Shown: piece after piece, positions 44,412-53,862 of the stretch | How positions within the stretch are numbered: the stretch's first letter is position 1 | Layout: the number at the start of each line of letters is the position of its first letter | DNA from: Bin5 sp034422415 | GTDB lineage: Bacteria; Chloroflexota; Anaerolineae; Caldilineales; Caldilineaceae | Length of the DNA: 64,000 bases | Assembly: GCA_965202955.1 (NCBI GenBank) | Contig: OZ241871.1 | Span: 3,844,001-3,908,000 of the forward strand | Reading direction: 5' to 3' | Position numbers and translations under genes: made by a program | The notes under the pieces: generated by a model | Told to the model about the DNA's origin: nothing | Seen by the model: only the letters and a program-made list of their open reading frames with translations | Databases searched by the model: none

Positions 44412-44555
44412 TGGTTTCCAGCTCTGCTCTTGAGTCCTGTGCGCAGTTCAACAACGGCACTGGGCGGGTTTTCGCTCCCATAGCCTTCAACCGAAGGCTG
44501 AAAGGCGGGGGAAACGGCCGGCAGCGGGCAGGACCCGGATGGCGGCGAGGAAACG

Positions 44556-45365
44556 CTACATCCCCCAGTTGATCCGTTCGCCGACAACGACCCACATGTC
44601 GTGCCGTTTTTCCATCTGCAGGAAAAAGTCTCCCGCAACCGTGGGCGTACGCTGAATGAGCACACGCACACCGGCCCGTTCCACAGTATCAAACCGAACC
44701 GTATCCATCTGGATGATCGGGCCCTCCACCGCCATACTTTCGGCGCCGCTTTCCAGCCAGATAGTTGGTCCGTCAAAGCCCAGTTCGCCCAGTTGCTCAG
44801 CCGGGTGGCGCACCAGGCGTAGCTGGGCCAACATGCCGTCTTCCCCCGGATCAAGTCGGCGGCGTTGACCAAGCTTGTGGATCAGCGCTGTGCGGCGGAT
44901 GCGCATGCTGTCCGGTTCCTGTGTATCGACGCAAAGATAGTAGTTGGCCAGAGCGTAGACCGGGCCGAAAGCATTCTGCGCAGAAAGCAGGCCTAAGATC
45001 TCTTCGCGCACGCGACTCCACCGGGAACGCCACGGCGCCGCCGTGATCTGGTCGCCGTATTCCAGCAGATCTAATGTTGTGTCGGCCCCGAGCCGGTTGA
45101 TGATCGACGCAGGCGTCAGATAAGTAGGGTCCTGCTTCAACCGGGCCAACAGAACCTCGGGCGCGGCCTCCACCTCCTGCCATCCTCGAAATCGGTACCG
45201 GGTGTTGATCGCAAAAAAGACGCCCAGTATCAGGGCCCCAGTCAGGAGCAGAACCAGCGTCCACAGGAGAGGATCCATTGAGTCCAGGATCTGCTGGAAG
45301 GTTGGCAGTCTGTCCAGGCCAAGCCGGCCCAGTATCTCCTCTAATTGGTTTTCGCTATCGGACAT
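44556..45365 (-). CDS. Hypothetical protein with one membrane helix
   Basis: 269 aa, family not recognised. One membrane helix (LLWTLVLLLTGALILGVFFAI) near residues 33-53 follows an N-terminal acidic stretch. The remaining ~215 residues form a soluble domain with EILGLLSAQNAFGPVYALANYYL and a C-terminal beta-rich part (VLIQRTPTVAGDFFLQMEK). The ATG at 45365 was chosen because the reading upstream is unlike protein. It lies in a minus-strand series between pgeF and the membrane regulator, 144 bases from the latter. Confidence 0.75.
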   Translation of the reverse strand: MSDSENQLEEILGRLGLDRLPTFQQILDSMDPLLWTLVLLLTGALILGVFFAINTRYRFRGWQEVEAAPEVLLARLKQDPTYLTPASIINRLGADTTLDLLEYGDQITAAPWRSRWSRVREEILGLLSAQNAFGPVYALANYYLCVDTQEPDSMRIRRTALIHKLGQRRRLDPGEDGMLAQLRLVRHPAEQLGELGFDGPTIWLESGAESMAVEGPIIQMDTVRFDTVERAGVRVLIQRTPTVAGDFFLQMEKRHDMWVVVGERINWGM

Positions 45366-45548
45366 GGGGAGTCCACTCGATACGACGCAGAGACTGAACT
45401 GCGCACAAGCAGTTGCGAGAAAACGCGACGCCCCCCTTCCTCCATCGTCGCCTTCAGCGCTCGCGCCGCTGCCTTGCTCCCAGGCCCAGCCGGAAAATGA
45501 CATCGGAAGCTTTCGCCTCTATGCAATTGTATCACAACCGGGCAGGCT

Positions 45549-46361
45549 CTAGCCCTCTGCCTCCTCCGGCTCAAGCCACGCCAGCAGCCCGAACAGTCCG
45601 CAGTTCCCCCCTTCCGCGCGGTGGCTGAAGAAGTCGCTCGTGTTGCACGCCGTGTCTATCCCCGCTACCTCCACGTTCTCGGCGCGTACGCCGGCCGCGA
45701 CGAGCTGTTCGGCATTGGCCTGCCACAGGTCGAAAAAGGGATTGGACTCTTTGCCCTTTCGATAGTGCAAGTACCTCATTCCACGGGACATTTTTTCCAT
45801 TATGATCTGCCGCACATCCTCGCCTATCTCGTAGCTCTCCGGTCCGATGGACGGCCCGATTCCAACGTAAACACCCTCGGCATCGGTCCCGAATGCAGCC
45901 TGCATCGCCCTCAGGGTTGCCACAGCGGCGCCGCCCACCGTACCGCGCCAACCGGCATGGCATGCGCCCAGTGCATGGCGCGCGGCATCATAGAGGACCA
46001 GCGGCACGCAGTCGGCGAAAACAAGGAAGAGGGGGAGCCCGACGGCATCCGTGATCAGGGCATCGCACTGCGGCTGCCGGCTGCCAGCATCCGTCCAGCC
46101 GACCTTGGCCACCGCCGTGCCGTGGACCTGGTGCGTGCGGACAGCATCGGACGGCTCCCTTTGCAGCGCGTCACAGAACCGGGCGAAGTTTTCTTGCACG
46201 CGTTCTTTTCTGTCGCCCCGGCTGCGGCTGAAGTTCAGGCTGCGCCAAGGTTCGGGCGATACGCCGCCGCGGCGCGTGCTGACGTGGGCCTGAAGAGGGA
46301 GGGAGGCGAAGCTCTCGAAGGCATAGGCCGTCACGCCATTGTCGTAGGAGGTGCGGTGCAT
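45549..46361 (-). CDS. pgeF: Polyphenol oxidase family / YfiH purine nucleosidase-like protein
   Basis: 270-aa YlmD/YfiH-type protein (laccase-domain fold). The Zn-binding residues are seen in THQVHG, FADCVPLVLY (Cys) and CHAGWRGTVGG (His). Members have been shown to phosphorylise or deaminate purine nucleosides and, as PgeF, to correct peptidoglycan errors. The ATG at 46361 starts RTSYDNGVTAYAF. It lies between the radical SAM gene and a membrane-anchored hypothetical protein. Confidence 0.9.
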   Translation of the reverse strand: MHRTSYDNGVTAYAFESFASLPLQAHVSTRRGGVSPEPWRSLNFSRSRGDRKERVQENFARFCDALQREPSDAVRTHQVHGTAVAKVGWTDAGSRQPQCDALITDAVGLPLFLVFADCVPLVLYDAARHALGACHAGWRGTVGGAAVATLRAMQAAFGTDAEGVYVGIGPSIGPESYEIGEDVRQIIMEKMSRGMRYLHYRKGKESNPFFDLWQANAEQLVAAGVRAENVEVAGIDTACNTSDFFSHRAEGGNCGLFGLLAWLEPEEAEG

Positions 46362-46451
46362 TGGTCAGAGTTGCTTCTTCAGGCAGCCGGCTCTAACCAC
46401 CGCTTTGGCCGGGAGCGCGTCTCACATGGAACGCTGAACGTCTGGGCGGAC

Positions 46452-48335
46452 TCACTCTAGCGGGGCAGGCTCAATCGTGACGTTCCCAAGCCCGGTCGCG
46501 TGCTGCTGCGCCTTTAGCTTGGTCCAAGGCAGCCAGTCCTGGGCGCGCCAGGCGCCCCCTTTTGCCGCGGGGATGGGCCTGTTCTGGTTGGCGCCGTAGC
46601 GGAAGGCCCAGTCGTCGTCGCAAGCTTGGCAGGTGAGACAGCCGGCGCTGTCCGGCGGGCACGAGAGGCCGGTGCGCTCCTGATTGGCCAGGCGTAGTTC
46701 GTAGTTGAAATAGCTTTCGGTGACGCCGCTTTCTACGACGTCCCACGGCAGCTGCGCGCCGGTTTCCCATTGGCCCAGGTAGTGCTCTTTTTCCAGTCCC
46801 TGCTTCTCCATCGTGCGGAAGAAGATGCGCGTGTTCAGCCGCCCGGGCGGAATTTCCAGCAGCACATTCGCCAGCGCCCTGTCGCCGCGGCTCAACACGG
46901 CCTGTACTTCCGCCCATTCAGGCGAATCCGCACGCACCTCTACGCCATGCCTCGCCAGCGCTCGATTGATGGCCCGCTGACGGCGCTTGAGCTCCTTGGC
47001 GGGCATCATTCCTTCCCACTGGAATGGGGTGTGTGCCTTGGGTACGAACGGCGTGGCGTTAATCGACAGCCGCCGACTATATAGCTGTCTCGCCCTGAGC
47101 GTGAAGTCGATCAGCGCCTGAATGTCGTCGTCCGTTTCGGTTGGATGGCCCGTCATGAAGTAGAGCTTGAGATGCGGAAAGTTATGCTCGCTCGCCAGCC
47201 GCACCGCTTGCATCATCTGCTCTTCGGTCTGCGTTTTGTTAATCACGTTTCGCAGACGCTCGCTGCCTGCTTCCGGGGCCACTGTCAAGGTCTGGCTGCC
47301 GCCCTGCGCCATCGCTCTGATCAGCGGCTCGCTGATCGGGTCCATCCGCATCGAGCTGGCGCTGATTGACGCGCCCATGCCCGCGAGTTCGGTCGCCAGT
47401 TCATCGATCTGCGTATGGTCGCTCACCGCCGCGCTCACCAACCCAATGCGGGCGTGGCCTTTGCGCATCGCCGCCTCCGCCCAGCCCAGCAGGGTTCCGA
47501 GCGGCTGCTCGCGCGGCGGGCGGTAGACGTATCCGGCCAGGCAAAAGCGACAGCCGCGCCCACATCCGCGCGCGATCTCCATCAGGTGCATGCCGCTGAA
47601 CTCGGTATCTGGCGTGTAGAGGACAGAATGCGTGGGGTACTCGTGCAACTCCCGCACCCAGAGCCGCTCCACAGGACGGAAGTCAACGTGATTGCGGTTG
47701 GAAGGGCGCAGGTGGGGAACATAGAAGCCTGGCTGCCGGTCCAGCCTCTTGAGAAGGCCCTCACGGTCATCGTATAGACCTTCGCGGCAGAGCGATAGGA
47801 AGGTAGGTACAGCCTCCTCGCCTTCGCCGATGAGCACGGCATCGAAGAATGGGGCCATCGGCTCCGGATTCATCGTGATCCCGGGTCCGCCTGCGATGAT
47901 CAGAGGCCATGGCGAACCGTCCCAGCGTCCGCCGCGGCTGCGGTCCGCGGCCAGCGGAGGTATACCGGCCTGGCGCAGCATTTCCACTACGTTAAAGTAG
48001 TCCATCTCCCACGAGATGGTAAAGGCCCAGATGTCGAATTCATCGGCGCGGCGTCCGCTTTCGATCGAAAGAAGTGGCTCCTCCGCGGCGGCGCCGCCCT
48101 TCTGCCAGAAGATTCGCTCGCACACAACGTCCGGCTCTTCGTTCAGCCAGCGATAGAGCAGCTGAAAGGCCAGGCTGCTCATTCCAACATAGTAACTGTT
48201 AGGAAAAGTCAGCGCGACGGGCAGCCGGCCGCCCCAATCCTTGACGACCGCTCCCTCCTCTTGCTGTCGCCCGCCGGCCTTCCGGCCCTGCTGCACGCTC
48301 TTCTGTTGCGATGCGCGTCTACGATGCTTTGCCAT
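46452..48335 (-). CDS. Radical SAM protein (TIGR03960-like)
   Basis: 627-aa radical S-adenosylmethionine enzyme. The [4Fe-4S] motif is RGCGRGCRFC (C-x3-C-x2-C) near residue 260. The N-terminal ~220 residues resemble the cobalamin-binding-like domain of B12-type radical SAM enzymes (VALTFPNSYYVGMS ... GGPGITMNPEP). A C-terminal Cys group (CPPDSAGCLTCQAC) could bind a second metal or cluster. In other genomes such proteins sit beside a DUF2344 gene; none is here. Function unknown. Very basic N-terminus (AKHRRRASQQK). Confidence 0.87.
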   Translation of the reverse strand: MAKHRRRASQQKSVQQGRKAGGRQQEEGAVVKDWGGRLPVALTFPNSYYVGMSSLAFQLLYRWLNEEPDVVCERIFWQKGGAAAEEPLLSIESGRRADEFDIWAFTISWEMDYFNVVEMLRQAGIPPLAADRSRGGRWDGSPWPLIIAGGPGITMNPEPMAPFFDAVLIGEGEEAVPTFLSLCREGLYDDREGLLKRLDRQPGFYVPHLRPSNRNHVDFRPVERLWVRELHEYPTHSVLYTPDTEFSGMHLMEIARGCGRGCRFCLAGYVYRPPREQPLGTLLGWAEAAMRKGHARIGLVSAAVSDHTQIDELATELAGMGASISASSMRMDPISEPLIRAMAQGGSQTLTVAPEAGSERLRNVINKTQTEEQMMQAVRLASEHNFPHLKLYFMTGHPTETDDDIQALIDFTLRARQLYSRRLSINATPFVPKAHTPFQWEGMMPAKELKRRQRAINRALARHGVEVRADSPEWAEVQAVLSRGDRALANVLLEIPPGRLNTRIFFRTMEKQGLEKEHYLGQWETGAQLPWDVVESGVTESYFNYELRLANQERTGLSCPPDSAGCLTCQACDDDWAFRYGANQNRPIPAAKGGAWRAQDWLPWTKLKAQQHATGLGNVTIEPAPLE

Positions 48336-48482
48336 TTCGAAAGAGTTGGCCTTCCCACTCTCGACCCGCCCGGATCACCGGACCTAAAGGAGCGGGCTCG
48401 GTGCAACGAGCAACTGGTCGCGAACCTTTGCCGCGCCCCTGCAGAACCACCCGCTTTCTCCAATCATTTTAACACTCTCAGG

Positions 48483-49157
48483 TCATCCTCGCGAAAGCTG
48501 TGCAAGCGCCTCGTCCCACTCTGCCGGCGTATTCGCATTGAAAAAAGAACGTAGTTCCGGGTCAAAAGGGCGGACTGTTTCTTCCTCGACTTCGCGTACC
48601 CGGATGTCGCGCCAAAAGCTGTCCATACGCCGCGAACCGGCGGCCAGAGACTTCGCTACGGCGGGCAGGCAGCGCCGGTGATAAAGAGCATGTAGAGGCT
48701 GAACTCTCCCGTTTACGACCACCACAACCGCGTCGTAGTCGTCGTCGGCAAGTTCGATCAGGTGCTTGCAAACGTCAGGCGAAACTAATGGCATATCCCC
48801 AGCTACCGCTAACGCCCATCCCTCCACGCGCCGCAAACCGGTCGCAAGTCCGCCAAGGGGTCCCTGTTTAGGTTCATCGTCCCCAATGCAATCGACTCGA
48901 ACCTGGGGACGCGCAACTCTCAGGTTCGAATTGAGTCTACTTTCCCCGGAGCGGCGCAAGGCCTCGCAAATTTTCGCGTCGTTGGCAAGAACGATCGCAA
49001 GGTCAACGATAGGCAGCAACCGCTCGACCACGTGAAAGATCAAAGGGAAGCCCTTCGGAGGCACAGGGAGCAGCAGCTTGTCTCTTCCCATGCGGCGACT
49101 CTCTCCCCCAGCCATAACCAGGAGCGTCGCCCCAGATTCAGTAGCTCCCTTCGCCAT
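48483..49157 (-). CDS. mobA: Molybdenum cofactor guanylyltransferase
   Basis: 224-aa nucleotidyltransferase that attaches GMP to molybdopterin to form the guanine dinucleotide cofactor. The GTP-binding signature is LLVMAGGESRRMGRDK (residues 12-27). The catalytic region is LAVAGDMPLVSPD and the substrate end is PLHALYHRR. GAGG is placed before the ATG. It sits between acpP and the radical SAM gene on the same strand. MOSC-domain genes elsewhere in the window are compatible with molybdoenzyme use, but no molybdoenzyme is present here. Confidence 0.93.
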   Translation of the reverse strand: MAKGATESGATLLVMAGGESRRMGRDKLLLPVPPKGFPLIFHVVERLLPIVDLAIVLANDAKICEALRRSGESRLNSNLRVARPQVRVDCIGDDEPKQGPLGGLATGLRRVEGWALAVAGDMPLVSPDVCKHLIELADDDYDAVVVVVNGRVQPLHALYHRRCLPAVAKSLAAGSRRMDSFWRDIRVREVEEETVRPFDPELRSFFNANTPAEWDEALAQLSRG

Positions 49158-49190
49158 CAGGTAGCAGACCTCCGGTCAGCGCCCAGCGCC

Positions 49191-49220
49191 AAAAAAAAGC
49201 GAGTTGCATACACAACTCGC
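49191..49220 (-). terminator. Rho-independent terminator after acpP
   Basis: Minus-strand stem GCGAGTTG / CAACTCGC (8 bp, loop of 6) followed by eight U (49198-49191). It lies 33 bases after the acpP stop, so acpP can end transcription here and mobA probably has its own start. Confidence 0.92.
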
Positions 49221-49252
49221 ATTGAGCAATCTCGCATGGGTTCGTCGAAATC

Positions 49253-49489
49253 TCAGGCAGCCTGGGCCTCAAGGTGCTTCACGACGTCGCCGACGGTCTC
49301 AATCTCCTGCGCCTGTTCATCGCTGATTTCGCCGCCGAACTCCTCTTCAAACGACATTATCAGTTCAACCAAGTCCAGACTATCAGCATCCAGGTCTTCC
49401 TTGAACTTGGCGTTTTCTGTCACCTCGTCTGGATCAACGTCCAACTGATCAACGATAATGTCCCGAACCTGCTCAAAGGTTGTTGCCAT
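49253..49489 (-). CDS. acpP: Acyl carrier protein
   Basis: 78-aa acidic carrier for fatty acid synthesis. The phosphopantetheine Ser is in DLDADSLDLVELIM at residue 42 or so, and the FEEEFGGEISDEQAQEIETVGDVV helix pattern is standard. GGGGG lies 6 bases before ATG 49489. It forms a single unit with a terminator behind it. A divergent isoprenoid gene lies 257 bases away. Confidence 0.96.
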   Translation of the reverse strand: MATTFEQVRDIIVDQLDVDPDEVTENAKFKEDLDADSLDLVELIMSFEEEFGGEISDEQAQEIETVGDVVKHLEAQAA

Positions 49490-49746
49490 ACTTTGCCCCC
49501 TTGTTCGACCTTCTGAAACTGTGCCAAATGCTACTACTTTGCATTCTAAACCATAGAACACTAGAATCGAAGCAAAGTTACGAATTCACGCGGCAAGTCA
49601 TGCTAATGTTGTTTCAGGGCAACCCAAAGGAGTTGCCGGGGCGTCTCTCCAGCGTGGAGTCGGCAATGCTTCAGGTCCGAAACATAGTGTGTCTGGGCGG
49701 CGGCCGGACATAAGCCCCAACTCAAAAAGCAAATCGGAGGCGCCGC

Positions 49747-51945
49747 TTGTCGAACGCCGGACGCAAAGATGACCACATTCGCATCAATCTGGAAGAAGAT
49801 GTCCGTTTCCACGTTCTGACGACGGGGTTCGAGCGCTTCCGCTTCGTCCATCAGGCGCTGCCAGAGCTCGATCTCGACGCAGTCGATACCAGCGTCGTGC
49901 TCTTCGGCAAACGGCTTTCCGCGCCGATTCTGGTCAGTTCAATGACAGGGGGCACGGAAAAAGCAGGCCAATTTAACAGGCGGCTGGCCGAGGCCGTTCA
50001 GCACAGAAGGCTGGCAATGGGCGTCGGCAGCCAGCGGACCGCGCTCGAAGACGGAAGTTCAGCGAGCTCGTTTACCGTTCGCGAATACGCGCCCAATGCG
50101 TTGGTCTTCGCAAACCTGGGCGCGGTCCAGCTCAACTATGGTTACACTGTTGACCAGTGCCGCCGCGCCGTTGAGATGGTGGAGGCCGACGCACTGATTC
50201 TGCATCTCAACCCTCTGCAGGAGGTCGTGCAACCCGAAGGAGACAGGCGCTGGAAAGGGCTTCTCCCCCGGATCGAGGCGGTCTGTACCGGCCTGGACGT
50301 CCCTGTCATCGTCAAGGAAGTCGGCTGGGGAATCAGCAAACAGGCTGCGGTGCGGTTGATCGGTGCCGGCGTCAGCGCAATTGACGTAGCCGGCGCTGGC
50401 GGCACCTCCTGGAGCGAAGTCGAAAAGCACCGCGCCGCCACCGAGCGCCAGCGCCGGCTGGCTGCCTCTTTTCGCGAGTGGGGCATTCCGACCGCCGCAA
50501 GCCTGGCCTACGTGATTGCCGCTCGGGCCGAAGCCGGAAGATCCGACATGCCGATTTTCGCCAGCGGGGGAATGCGAAGCGGCCAGGATGTTGCCAAGGC
50601 CGCGGCCCTCGGCGCCGATCTGACCGGTCTGGCCTCCCCATTTCTCAAGCGCGCCGTAGAGTCCACACAGGCTGTCATCGACGAAATCGACCTCCTCACC
50701 GATGAGCTGCGAATCACCATGTTCGCCTGTGGGGCCCGCGATATCCAGGCATTGCGCAAGCCTGGTGTACTGATTGAGGTCTCCGACCGGGTCACCGGCG
50801 AGAACGAAAGGCTCCTCCGGCGGGTTTCGCCTGGGCGGCCGGTCATCTCCCCGAGCAGCAGACAAGGCGTCGAGCCGGCGCCTTCTCCGCGGGCGGACGG
50901 CGACGGGCTGACTGAATTTGCCTCGCGCTGGCTCCCACGCGTCGAAAGGGAGATGCGGGAAGTCCTGGCTGCGCCGCACGCAGCCCACGCGGCCCACTAC
51001 GCCATGATGCACTATCACCTTGGCTGGGCCGACGAGACCCTGAAGCCGTGCGCGGTCTCTTCCGGCAAGCGGATACGGCCTCTGCTCTGTCTTATGGCCT
51101 GTGAGGCGGTGGGCGGCAATCCGGTCGATGCAGTCCCTGCCGCGGCCGCGGTCGAGATCCTGCACAACTTCTCTCTCGTCCACGACGACATCGAAGATGG
51201 CGACGAAACGCGCCGCCACCGCCCAACTCTGTGGACGCTGTGGGGCATACCGCAGGCGATAAATGTCGGTGACGGCATGTTTGCCCTCGCCTACACAGCC
51301 CTATTGCGCGCGGGCGGCCGCGCCGACGGCGCCGCATCATCGTCCGCCGCGCACAACTTTCTTGCGGCCACCGACCTGTTCTCGGATGCCTGCATCAAGC
51401 TGACCGAGGGGCAGCACCTCGATCTGAGCTTTGAGGAGCGGGTAGACGTTTCCGTCTCCGAGTACCTGCAAATGATTGAGGGAAAGACAGCGGCGCTGAT
51501 CGCAGGCTCTGCATCCCTTGGCGCGCTCTTTGGCGGAGCAGATTTGCAGCAGGAGAAACTCTTGGGCAGTTTTGGGCGAAATCTGGGGCTGGCATTTCAA
51601 ATTCAGGACGACATTCTCGGCATCTGGGGCGATCCGACGGTGACGGGAAAAGCGGCGGGCAACGATATCCTGCGGCGCAAGAAAAGTCTGCCGCTGCTCT
51701 ACGCGTCGCAGCATCCCGCCGCAGCCGGCCGCATGATGGAACTCTGGCAGGGCGGCATCGAGGAAGAAAGTCTGCCGGAGGCGCTGGGTCTTCTTGAGGA
51801 GGCGGGCGCCAGGCGCTGGTCTGAAGACAGGCTAAACCACTTTCACGGCGAGGGATTGAAAGCCCTTTCCGCCGCGCTGGGTGTTGGAGCCGAAGACTCA
51901 CTGCTTCTGGCTCTTGCCGGCGAACTAATGCATCGGCGCCTTTAG
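49747..51945 (+). CDS. Fused type 2 isopentenyl-diphosphate isomerase / polyprenyl diphosphate synthase
   Basis: 732-aa two-enzyme protein. Residues 1 to ~345 are an FMN- and NAD(P)H-dependent isomerase (Fni) that equilibrates IPP and DMAPP: RKDDHIRI, SSMTGGTEKA, VKEVGWGISK, DVAGAGGTSW, FASGGMRSGQD. After a ~40-residue linker, residues ~390-732 are a trans-polyprenyl synthase: the first Asp-rich motif D480-D-I-E-D484 and the second QDDILGIWGD (D621-D622). The start is TTG 49747 with GGAGG 6 bases upstream. It would make allylic substrate and chain-elongate in one chain. No stop or frameshift separates the halves. Confidence 0.93.
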   Translation: MSNAGRKDDHIRINLEEDVRFHVLTTGFERFRFVHQALPELDLDAVDTSVVLFGKRLSAPILVSSMTGGTEKAGQFNRRLAEAVQHRRLAMGVGSQRTALEDGSSASSFTVREYAPNALVFANLGAVQLNYGYTVDQCRRAVEMVEADALILHLNPLQEVVQPEGDRRWKGLLPRIEAVCTGLDVPVIVKEVGWGISKQAAVRLIGAGVSAIDVAGAGGTSWSEVEKHRAATERQRRLAASFREWGIPTAASLAYVIAARAEAGRSDMPIFASGGMRSGQDVAKAAALGADLTGLASPFLKRAVESTQAVIDEIDLLTDELRITMFACGARDIQALRKPGVLIEVSDRVTGENERLLRRVSPGRPVISPSSRQGVEPAPSPRADGDGLTEFASRWLPRVEREMREVLAAPHAAHAAHYAMMHYHLGWADETLKPCAVSSGKRIRPLLCLMACEAVGGNPVDAVPAAAAVEILHNFSLVHDDIEDGDETRRHRPTLWTLWGIPQAINVGDGMFALAYTALLRAGGRADGAASSSAAHNFLAATDLFSDACIKLTEGQHLDLSFEERVDVSVSEYLQMIEGKTAALIAGSASLGALFGGADLQQEKLLGSFGRNLGLAFQIQDDILGIWGDPTVTGKAAGNDILRRKKSLPLLYASQHPAAAGRMMELWQGGIEEESLPEALGLLEEAGARRWSEDRLNHFHGEGLKALSAALGVGAEDSLLLALAGELMHRRL

Positions 51946-52063
51946 AGGGTTGGCCTTCGCTTACGGCGACTCATCCCCGCCTTCTTCACGAAATCTGACT
52001 CCAGGCGCTGGAGGGAGCCCCCTGAGGCTCCACGTTCAATGCATCGCATCCCGCTGATAAAAC

Positions 52064-52089
52064 AACGAGGCGCGTCAGCGCGCCTCGTT
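52064..52089. terminator. Bidirectional terminator between convergent genes
   Basis: Perfect 11-bp stem AACGAGGCGCG / CGCGCCTCGTT with a 4-base loop. It is flanked by T-rich sequence on one side and, on the other strand, by TTGTTTTATC. It lies between the isoprenoid fusion gene (plus) and the pyruvate:ferredoxin oxidoreductase genes (minus). Confidence 0.87.
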
Positions 52090-52154
52090 TCATAAGAGTC
52101 TTAGATTTGGAGCGCTCCGCCAAGCGTTCGCCCTCCGTTCGCAAGAACCGACGC

Positions 52155-53807
52155 TTACCGTATCCCCGCCATCTCCTGCAGCAGGTGCCAGTTGGCAAGT
52201 CGGTCGGCCTGGCTTACCATCAACACTTCCGACGGATTGCCCTCCTTGTCGAACTGCTTGGCGAACCTCCCTTCCGAACGGGCGAAGGTGATGAAGTCGA
52301 TCGTTTCACCCGTCTTCTTGATCGTGTACCAGTCCTCCTTCACCGCCGGGTTGCCCTGCAAGCTGAGCCGGTCGCGAATCGTATCACCCTTGCGGGGGTC
52401 GTAGATGAACATCGGGAAGGCCCGGCTGTCAACCGCCAGCTTGGCTTGGTGGCGCGCCATATTGTCGGCAACGCCGTGTTCGGGCTGGCATGTTGTGAAT
52501 ACGTTTACGATGGCCGGCCCTTCAAACTCGGCCGCCTCCAGAATCGACTTGTAGAAATGGTTGGGAACGCTTTGCACCGTCTGCGCGACGTATGTGTTCG
52601 GGTGCATCATCGCGATCCGTCCCAGCTCCTTGCGCATCTCCGTCTTGCCCGGAATCGCCTTCCCGTGCGAATACATTTTGGCGTTCTGCCCCGTAAACGA
52701 AGCCGTGCTCGTCTGTCCGCCAGTGTTGGAGTAGACCTGTGTATCCAGGACGAGAACGCTGATGTTCATGCCGCTGGCCAGCATACGGCTCAGCGCCTGA
52801 AAGCCGATGTCGAGCATGGCGCCGTCACCGCCCATCACCCAGAGCTGCTTGTCCTCCCAGCCCAACTGGTCCCAGCGCATGCGGAGGCCCATCGCGAATG
52901 TCGGGCCGTCTTCAAACAGAGAATTGCTCCACGGCACAATGTAGGGATTGTACGGATAGGTGCTGCCGTAAACGGTATTGCACCCGGTGCTCGCGGCGAT
53001 TCCGACATTCTCGGAGCCGTACTTGTAGCCGAGGGCAGCCAGCCACATGCGAATCGCCGTAGCCTCGCCGCACCCCGCACACGAGCCGGCGCCGCCCACA
53101 TAGAGCATACTCTGTTCCGCCAACATCATGTCCACCGCGACGCGCTCGTTGATGAACTCCTGTGGCGTAGGCGGAAGCTTGCGGAAGAAGTCGATACTCT
53201 TCTGATAGATCGGGACCGTCGTGTCTTCCTTTTCGATCATCTTCAGAGCATGATAGCCCAGATCGTCACAGGCCTCTACGCATTCGGCGCACCCTTTGCA
53301 TTTCGTCGGGTCGATGAAGATGCCGAACTTGCCGGGCGTCTTCTTGCGCTTCGCTGGCACATTGTAGAACTTATTGGTCTCGGCGAACTGCTGCGACATG
53401 AAGTTCCGTTCAGCCTCATCTTCGATTTCGTCCAGCGCTTCGCCGAGCACCCCATCGGTCACGACTTTGCCCAGGATCGCCGTATCCGGGCATTGGGTCA
53501 CGCAGCTCATGCAGCCCGTGCAGTTTTCCTGAATATACTCTGGAATCTCAGGCGCAATGTAGCTGAAGTCGCGATAGGCTCCGGTCCCGGCGGGAATAAC
53601 CGATCGGGCGACGCCCGTATCGGCATCCAGCGTTTCCGGCCCCGGCCCCTCGTTGTATTCCTGTACAACGCGTTCGAAAAAGTCGTGGGCGTCAACCACC
53701 GACGCCTCGAAACTATCGTGGTACCCGTTTTCTTCCGCGCTTTCCTCGTGGCCGTTGGCCGTGCGCGTAAGAGTTCGAATGTCAAATGTATTGACTGTTA
53801 CGCCCAT
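52155..53807 (-). CDS. Pyruvate:ferredoxin oxidoreductase, beta/delta subunit
   Basis: 550-aa subunit that binds thiamine diphosphate and passes electrons to ferredoxin during oxidative decarboxylation of pyruvate or another 2-oxoacid. Near residues 94-160 are two ferredoxin cluster motifs, CTGCMSCVTQCP and CKGCAECVEACD. The TPP part shows CAGCGEA, GGDGAMLDIG and DTQVYSNTGGQTS with the ASTGCNTVYGSTYP segment. It is the second gene after the alpha/gamma gene with a 55-bp gap. Together the two equal a single-chain PFOR split between the domain III/CoA region and the ferredoxin domain. Confidence 0.92.
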   Translation of the reverse strand: MGVTVNTFDIRTLTRTANGHEESAEENGYHDSFEASVVDAHDFFERVVQEYNEGPGPETLDADTGVARSVIPAGTGAYRDFSYIAPEIPEYIQENCTGCMSCVTQCPDTAILGKVVTDGVLGEALDEIEDEAERNFMSQQFAETNKFYNVPAKRKKTPGKFGIFIDPTKCKGCAECVEACDDLGYHALKMIEKEDTTVPIYQKSIDFFRKLPPTPQEFINERVAVDMMLAEQSMLYVGGAGSCAGCGEATAIRMWLAALGYKYGSENVGIAASTGCNTVYGSTYPYNPYIVPWSNSLFEDGPTFAMGLRMRWDQLGWEDKQLWVMGGDGAMLDIGFQALSRMLASGMNISVLVLDTQVYSNTGGQTSTASFTGQNAKMYSHGKAIPGKTEMRKELGRIAMMHPNTYVAQTVQSVPNHFYKSILEAAEFEGPAIVNVFTTCQPEHGVADNMARHQAKLAVDSRAFPMFIYDPRKGDTIRDRLSLQGNPAVKEDWYTIKKTGETIDFITFARSEGRFAKQFDKEGNPSEVLMVSQADRLANWHLLQEMAGIR

Positions 53808-53862
53808 AAGAGTAGCCGCCTTTCGGGCCTGCGTGAATCAATCATGTAAGAACCGGAGTCTA

